10,916 nucleotides of DNA from Bacteroidales bacterium UBA1184. GTDB taxonomy: Bacteria > Bacteroidota > Bacteroidia > Bacteroidales > ML635J-15. Location: the NCBI GenBank assembly GCA_002310235.1, contig DBYO01000013.1:34062-44977 (forward strand). The letters run 5' to 3'. Shown here piece after piece: positions 7,079 to 10,916 of the stretch. The position numbers and the translations under genes were made by a program. The stretch's first letter is position 1. Every line of letters begins with the position of its first letter. The notes below the pieces were generated by a model. The model was not told the DNA's origin. It saw only the letters and a list, made by a program, of their open reading frames with translations, and ran no database searches.

Positions 7079-8407
7079 TTACAGAAATGGAGTAAAATAT
7101 ATGGGTAGGCAAGCGGTCTGCTGGTCTTTCTGGTAGTCCTTGGTATATAGCAGTATGCGGTTGCCGATGCGTGACGAGTATTTTTCGCAGAAAGCATCCA
7201 ATGACTTATGCGATTTATATCCAGACGACTTGACTTCCAATGGTACTATCTTTTTCCCTCTGGAAAGCAGGAAGTCTATTTCGTAGTTTTTGTTCCCAGT
7301 TTCGGTAGGGAAGGTATAATAGAACAGCTCGTTTCCCGCTGCCGTTAGCATTTGCGCAACCAGATTTTCATATACATAGCCAAGGTTTGCTTCCAATTTG
7401 TCAGAAAGCAACTTGTTGTAAATGATATTTTCGGCGAATGACTTGTCCCAGAAGGCAAGTGTTACGAACAAGCCAGTATCAACCATAAACATCTTGTAGG
7501 CATCCATAAGCTTATGCATTCCTAATCCTACGTTGGGGTCGGTGATATGGTATGAGAGATTTACAACCATGCTCTCGCGCATTTCCGAAACTATCAAGTC
7601 AATGTTGTCGGTTCGGCGAGCATCAATGGCTGTTTTTATCATGTACCGTGAAGCATTGCTGTTTAATTGTGACGGTATATTCTTGAACATAAGCGATGCC
7701 CGTCCCGACGAGTCCAGCTTCATAAAGTCGTCGTCGTAAAGTTGTATGATTTGTCGTTTTACTTTATCAACTGCCTGCATGTTGTTGTACTTTATGTATG
7801 CGTCAACTGCTTGTGGCATACCACCGACTAGCATATACAAGCGTAAATCGCGCATAGTTTTCCGATGTGCAGCCGCCAACGGTAATTTCTTTTCGTAAAA
7901 CTGCTTCAATGTCGTTAATCCATTTTCTTGGCCAATCGCCCACAGAAACTCCTCGAAATCAAGCGGGTGCAAGTCCATTTTCATCTCCTCGCTGGGAATA
8001 AGGATGTTCTGTACATTACGCCTTATGGATATGAGAGAGCCTGTTTCAATATAATCGTACCGACCATCCTTTACCAGATGCTTTATGGCTTGTCTTGCGG
8101 GTGGAAAATCCTGCACTTCATCAAATACTATGACACTTTGCCTATTGTGAAGAACTACGCCTGTTTCCTGCTGTAATTGCAAGAAGAAAAAGTCCAAATC
8201 GGAAATGTCGTCAAACAATGATGCTATTTTCTTGTTCTTCTTTGAGAAGTCTATGAGGATGTACGACTTGTATTCCTTCTTGGCAAACTCCTCGACAAGA
8301 GTCGATTTGCCTATACGCCTTGCACCTTTTATAAGTAGTGCGTACTGACCGCTCCATTGCTGTTTCCATTCCAGCATTTTGTCGTATAATTTACGTTTGA
8401 ATATCAT
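7079..8407 (-). CDS. AAA-family ATPase with C-terminal DUF4143 domain
   Basis: 442 residues. The N-terminal ATPase (AAA_14-type) has Walker A GARRIGKST (28-36), Walker B SVIVFDEVQ (91-99) and the TGS motif of this family in ETGSLISI (121-128). The central part carries the family blocks HPLDFEEFLWA (147-157) and YMLVGGMPQAV (191-201). The C-terminal DUF4143 region has MVDTGL (308-313), YVYENLVAQ (344-352) and EIDFLLSR...PLEVKSS (376-395). The last has the spacing of a PD-(D/E)xK nuclease core (D378, E391, K393). Members are common in multiple copies in Bacteroidota and archaea; their role is not established and mobility or toxin-like roles have been suggested. Start ATG 8407 is set by the promoter just upstream and by the family N-terminus. 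The gene is bracketed by ~105-bp direct repeats and has its own promoter and a possible terminator, so it behaves as a one-gene cassette. Confidence 0.92.
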   Translation of the reverse strand: MIFKRKLYDKMLEWKQQWSGQYALLIKGARRIGKSTLVEEFAKKEYKSYILIDFSKKNKKIASLFDDISDLDFFFLQLQQETGVVLHNRQSVIVFDEVQDFPPARQAIKHLVKDGRYDYIETGSLISIRRNVQNILIPSEEMKMDLHPLDFEEFLWAIGQENGLTTLKQFYEKKLPLAAAHRKTMRDLRLYMLVGGMPQAVDAYIKYNNMQAVDKVKRQIIQLYDDDFMKLDSSGRASLMFKNIPSQLNSNASRYMIKTAIDARRTDNIDLIVSEMRESMVVNLSYHITDPNVGLGMHKLMDAYKMFMVDTGLFVTLAFWDKSFAENIIYNKLLSDKLEANLGYVYENLVAQMLTAAGNELFYYTFPTETGNKNYEIDFLLSRGKKIVPLEVKSSGYKSHKSLDAFCEKYSSRIGNRILLYTKDYQKDQQTACLPIYFTPFL

Positions 8408-8436
8408 AATAGTATTAAGTATTTGATTTTCGGGGA

Positions 8437-8468
8437 CAAATATAATTCAATTTGCAATAATCCCCAAA
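8437..8468 (-). promoter_or_regulatory. Promoter of the ATPase gene (TTTG-N20-TATATTTG)
   Basis: On the minus strand -33 TTTG (8468-8465), a 20-base spacer and -7 TATATTTG (8444-8437) fit the Bacteroidota primary sigma consensus exactly. A start of transcription near 8430 would leave a leader of about 20-25 bases before the ATG at 8407. The -33 box is the end of one of the 33-bp-spaced motifs in the right direct repeat. Confidence 0.85.
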
Positions 8469-8546
8469 TGTTTTTCTCGAAAATATGCAATAATCCCCAA
8501 ATTTATTTTACCCCCCAATGCATTTTTCCACAAATGTTTGAGGGTT
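8442..8546. repeat. Right direct repeat flanking the ATPase gene (three 33-bp-spaced motifs)
   Basis: Partner of the repeat at 6970-7073, in the same orientation. The motif copies are at 8453-8468 and 8486-8501 (TGCAATAATCCCCAAA, identical) and at 8519-8534 (TGCATTTTTCCACAAA), again 33 bases apart. It reaches to within about 10 bases of the terminator of the dehydratase-family gene. Confidence 0.9.
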
Positions 8547-8556
8547 TCATTAGGAC

Positions 8557-8596
8557 AAAAAACAATGCGATTGCAACATTTGTGCAACCGCATTGT
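8557..8596 (-). terminator. Intrinsic terminator of the dehydratase-family gene
   Basis: On the minus strand ACAATGCG and TTGCA pair with TGCAA and CGCATTGT around a 7-base loop (8596-8562, one internal mismatch), followed by a run of T (8562-8557). It begins 23 bases after the TAA stop. A strong rho-independent terminator, which makes this gene a closed transcription unit. Confidence 0.92.
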
Positions 8597-8618
8597 ACCA
8601 ATATTTCTTTATAACCAG

Positions 8619-10076
8619 TTATTTCTTTACAACCACTGGGTCTGGAATATCTTCGGTGATACCGGCAACCTTCTTTGCCATTTCGGCGTATTCCTCGAAT
8701 GGGGTAGAAGCCTTTACTACCATCTTTGCACCATCGGGAGAACCGCCACCGTGCATACAGCCTGGTACGCCAGCACCGATAGTCAACCACTCCGAAAGTC
8801 TTACAGCTCTCATGCGGCTTTCGGTAGAGCAGTCACCAGCCTTGATGATGTTGGTAATGAATTCGCCGTATGCAGGATTGTGGAAGTCTTCGTATGTAGG
8901 TGCGCAACCTGTTTCAACGATACCGCCGCCGATTTCCTGGCAGAGACGCTTTGTTTCGTATGGCAATGTAGCAACATACATCTTGTTGAGGTGAGCAATC
9001 TTCGAGTTCGATACCCAAACGCCGTTTTTCTGTCCGCCGAGTGCCATTGCACCAACGCCAAGACCGAAAGTCGTTTCGTTGTTTGCTGCCATAGCAACAA
9101 GCTTGTCGTCGAATTTCTTGCTCGAGATACCGTTTGCGCGAGCCATAAGCATGCTTGCACCAATCATGATGTCGCCCTGACCTGCAACGCAAGCACCTAT
9201 GCAAGCGCGGTAGTTAGCTGTGAAGTATTCGATAACCTTGCCCGAATACTTGAATTCGCCAGCCATGAATACTCTTTCGTTCGGAATGAAAACATTGTCG
9301 AAGAGCAAGTAAGCCTGAGTGATGCCAGTTTCTGGAATATCCCAGTTCTGCTTGTATTCGCGGTCGTCGCTCGGACGGCGGGTTTCAACTATTGTGAGAC
9401 CTTCGATGTCGCGCGGGCAAACGAACGATACTGCAAAGTCGGCATCGGTGTCCTTGTAGCCTGAACCCGGGAGGATGAAGATTTCGTCCGATGCAGCAAC
9501 ACCGCAAATCATAACCTTGGCACCGCGAACTACGATACCGTCGGCACGCTTTTCAACGATGTGGACATTGCTGTCGAGGCAAGGCTGCTGATGAGGCTTC
9601 ATGCTACGGTTACCCTTGGCATCGGTAAGAGCTGCTGCGCAGAGGATTCCGCGTTCCTGAGCCGAAAGTATCCATGCTTTCAGTCTTTCCTGATAGTTGG
9701 TGCCAAATTCGGCATCAATGTCGTGGGTAACAGCCCACATTACATTCTGTGCATTCCAGCCGACGCAGGTTCCGCCAGAGCAGGTTCCGGTCTGACGGTA
9801 CATTTCACGTTTCATGCGTGCATTGTTCATGATGTCCTCGAGGGTTCTCATCATGCTGTTGAAGCGCATAATCGGCTTTCCTGTGAAATCGGAAACAGTT
9901 GTGAAGATGTCCTTCTTTTCTTCGCAAGCTGCACCATCGTATGCGCGTGCGTGACTTTCAACAGTGCGGCGGGTTGCCGGGTGGGTTGTAACATCGGTGA
10001 TTAATTCTCCATTCTTGTAGATATTTGGTCTCATTGCCTTGAGGGCTGCCAAATATTGTTCGCGTGTTCTTATCAT
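8619..10076 (-). CDS. 4-hydroxybutyryl-CoA dehydratase / HpaB-family flavoprotein, divergent
   Basis: 485 residues from ATG at 10076, close to the ~490 of the Clostridium aminobutyricum enzyme; a longer frame from 10241 would run across the promoter and is rejected. It begins MIRTREQYLAALKAMRPN-Y, the family's N-terminal signature, and keeps SMMRTLEDIMNNARMKREMYRQTG, the RGAKVMICGVAASDEI strand, NWDIPETG, VFIPNERVF, and the GQGDIMIGAS helix. Canonical members use FAD and a [4Fe-4S] cluster to dehydrate 4-hydroxybutyryl-CoA to crotonyl-CoA. The cluster Cys candidates here are C99 and C104 (CSGGTC, CX4C) and C296. By my alignment the ligand His is Y289 and the catalytic Tyr is I293 (segment NYRACIGACVAG). 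The exact substrate is therefore uncertain. It is transcribed alone, with its own promoter and terminator. An acyl-CoA dehydrogenase on the same strand 7.8 kb away would fit a butyrate-forming route. Confidence 0.85.
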   Translation of the reverse strand: MIRTREQYLAALKAMRPNIYKNGELITDVTTHPATRRTVESHARAYDGAACEEKKDIFTTVSDFTGKPIMRFNSMMRTLEDIMNNARMKREMYRQTGTCSGGTCVGWNAQNVMWAVTHDIDAEFGTNYQERLKAWILSAQERGILCAAALTDAKGNRSMKPHQQPCLDSNVHIVEKRADGIVVRGAKVMICGVAASDEIFILPGSGYKDTDADFAVSFVCPRDIEGLTIVETRRPSDDREYKQNWDIPETGITQAYLLFDNVFIPNERVFMAGEFKYSGKVIEYFTANYRACIGACVAGQGDIMIGASMLMARANGISSKKFDDKLVAMAANNETTFGLGVGAMALGGQKNGVWVSNSKIAHLNKMYVATLPYETKRLCQEIGGGIVETGCAPTYEDFHNPAYGEFITNIIKAGDCSTESRMRAVRLSEWLTIGAGVPGCMHGGGSPDGAKMVVKASTPFEEYAEMAKKVAGITEDIPDPVVVKK

Positions 10077-10110
10077 AATATTATCTTTTAATTTTTGAAA
10101 AAATGATTGG

Positions 10111-10142
10111 CAAAGATAGGTGTTTACTTTGAAAAAAACAAA
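10111..10142 (-). promoter_or_regulatory. Promoter of the dehydratase-family gene (TTTG-N20-TATCTTTG)
   Basis: On the minus strand -33 TTTG (10142-10139), a 20-base spacer and -7 TATCTTTG (10118-10111) match the Bacteroidota consensus exactly. Transcription would start near 10104, about 28 bases before the ATG at 10076. This supports the shorter gene start. Confidence 0.85.
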
Positions 10143-10272
10143 TGTTTTTCGATGTGCTGTCGAAATGATTTTAAAACTTTTTTCTTGCTTTCGTTGTGTT
10201 TGATATTCAGTTAAGTATGACATAAATAACTCCCTTAACAAAATAATAAATCAAAAATCCGTCGTAAAGTGT

Positions 10273-10280
10273 TATATTTG
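10273..10280 (+). promoter_or_regulatory. -7 box (TATATTTG) of the membrane protein-mutL unit
   Basis: TATATTTG fits TAnnTTTG and lies 26 bases before the ATG at 10307. No TTTG is present 19-21 bases upstream, where the sequence is A-rich, so the -33 part is degenerate. The 10077-10306 gap therefore carries divergent promoters. Confidence 0.6.
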
Positions 10281-10306
10281 CAGTTTATAATTAATAGCAG
10301 ATCGAG

Positions 10307-10624
10307 ATGGGTCTTTTTAAAACTTTTACATATAACGTATTCGATTATAAACCAAGGTACTACGATGCTAAAATCGATGAGTTCCACGAAAAGGTGATGG
10401 ATAGGCGAGAGGCCGAAGGCAAAATCGATGTCCCCGAGGGCGAATATGTGCCGGGTGCTAGCATTCGCGGAAGCTTCCGTTCGAAGATGCGCCGTACTTC
10501 GTATGGAGGAACAAAGAAATCAACAATCCGCATTTTCTGCATAGCTGTGTTTTTGTTCTTCCTGGCATATCTGATATTTTTTGCCGATCTGACGGGCATT
10601 GTGTCGTACATTAGTAAGTTGTAG
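10307..10624 (+). CDS. Small single-pass membrane protein upstream of mutL, function unknown
   Basis: 105 residues. The N-terminal 70 residues are hydrophilic and basic, with MGLFKTFTYNVFDYKPRYYD at the start, FEH-type charged residues and an R/K-rich stretch (RGSFRSKMRR) just before the membrane. One hydrophobic segment spans about residues 74-93 (IFCIAVFLFFLAYLIFF), leaving a short tail. The positive-inside rule puts the N-terminal part in the cytoplasm. The same kind of small protein is regularly found directly before mutL in Bacteroidales; I recall it being mislabelled as a riboflavin synthase subunit, which nothing in this sequence supports. The stop TAG lies 2 bases before the mutL ATG, so the two are co-transcribed. 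Confidence 0.85.
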   Translation: MGLFKTFTYNVFDYKPRYYDAKIDEFHEKVMDRREAEGKIDVPEGEYVPGASIRGSFRSKMRRTSYGGTKKSTIRIFCIAVFLFFLAYLIFFADLTGIVSYISKL

Positions 10625-10626
10625 CC

Positions 10627-10916
10627 ATGTCGGATATAATAAAATTATTGTCGGATTCGGTTGCCAACCAGATTGCTGCTGGTGAGGTCGTACAACGCCC
10701 GTCGTCGGTGGTGAAGGAGCTGGTAGAAAATTCGCTCGACGCTGGGGCTACCAACATCGATGTCATAATAAAGGATGCTGGACGTACTCTTATTCAGGTG
10801 GTTGACAATGGCTTTGGTATGTCGCCCACCGATGCACGAATGTCGTTTGAGCGTCACGCTACTTCCAAGATTTCTAAGGCCGAGGACTTGTTTGCAATAA
10901 CAACAATGGGTTTCCG
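10627..10916 (+). CDS. mutL: DNA mismatch repair protein MutL, N-terminal part (3' end outside window)
   Basis: The first 96 codons are present. The GHKL ATPase motifs are clear: NQIAAGEVVQRPSSVVKELV then ENSLDAGA (residues 14-41; E34 is the general base, N35 binds Mg-ATP), DNGFGM (60-65), and RHATSKI (76-82). The frame leaves the window in MGFR, the start of the GFRGEAL motif. MutL dimerises on ATP binding and links MutS mismatch recognition to strand removal. It follows the small membrane protein gene with a 2-base gap. No sign of damage in the visible part. Confidence 0.97.
   Translation, partial: MSDIIKLLSDSVANQIAAGEVVQRPSSVVKELVENSLDAGATNIDVIIKDAGRTLIQVVDNGFGMSPTDARMSFERHATSKISKAEDLFAITTMGF

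Noticed and set aside
6943..7197. A possible 84-residue minus-strand protein reading through the left repeat, with FVEKC/FGDYC repeats
   Set aside because: It overlaps the end of the ATPase gene in another frame. The frame stays open only because 33 bp is a multiple of three; the same frame is broken by a stop in the right-hand repeat copy. No start signal is seen.
8538..9464. A 308-codon plus-strand frame opposite the dehydratase-family gene
   Set aside because: It is antisense to a clearly recognised protein, shows no family motifs, and is explained by the codon bias of the real gene on the other strand.

Overview
The window looks like chromosomal DNA of a Bacteroidales-type member of the Bacteroidota. 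The grounds are promoters of the TTTG-N20-TAnnTTTG form, a type IX secretion C-terminal sorting domain, a BspA-like leucine-rich-repeat protein, a FISUMP-type lipoprotein, and a small membrane protein placed directly before mutL. The species cannot be told from the window.

Layout. Positions 1-809 (minus) hold the N-terminal two thirds of an acyl-CoA dehydrogenase. After an AT-rich gap comes a three-gene minus-strand unit (5860 down to 1250, closed by a terminator at 1189-1225). It encodes a divergent class III nucleotide-cyclase-fold protein, a T9SS-exported BspA-like LRR protein and a surface-type lipoprotein. Upstream, 5932-6097 forms a long imperfect rod-like hairpin that I read as a structured RNA candidate. 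Next is a RAYT-type (REP-associated) transposase whose coding sequence carries a near-perfect 48-base REP-like palindrome in frame. Then comes a DUF4143-type AAA ATPase (7079-8407), bracketed by two ~105-bp direct repeats, each made of three motifs on a strict 33-bp period. The right-hand repeat supplies the gene's -33 box. Positions 8557-10142 are a complete single-gene unit (promoter, gene, terminator) for a 4-hydroxybutyryl-CoA dehydratase/HpaB-family protein. Divergently transcribed on the plus strand are a 105-aa membrane protein and the start of mutL.

How the genes work together. The dehydratase-family protein and the acyl-CoA dehydrogenase would be consecutive steps in a 4-hydroxybutyryl-CoA to crotonyl-CoA to butyryl-CoA route, if the dehydratase is canonical. 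It seems not to be: the positions of the cluster-ligand His and the active-site Tyr appear substituted. Both genes are on the same strand, and the stretch between them (about 810-8550) is AT-rich and made of accessory modules, so it may be an insertion hot spot. The most unusual objects are the repeat-flanked ATPase cassette, the long hairpin RNA candidate, the cyclase-fold gene in an operon with secreted proteins, and the REP palindrome inside the transposase gene.
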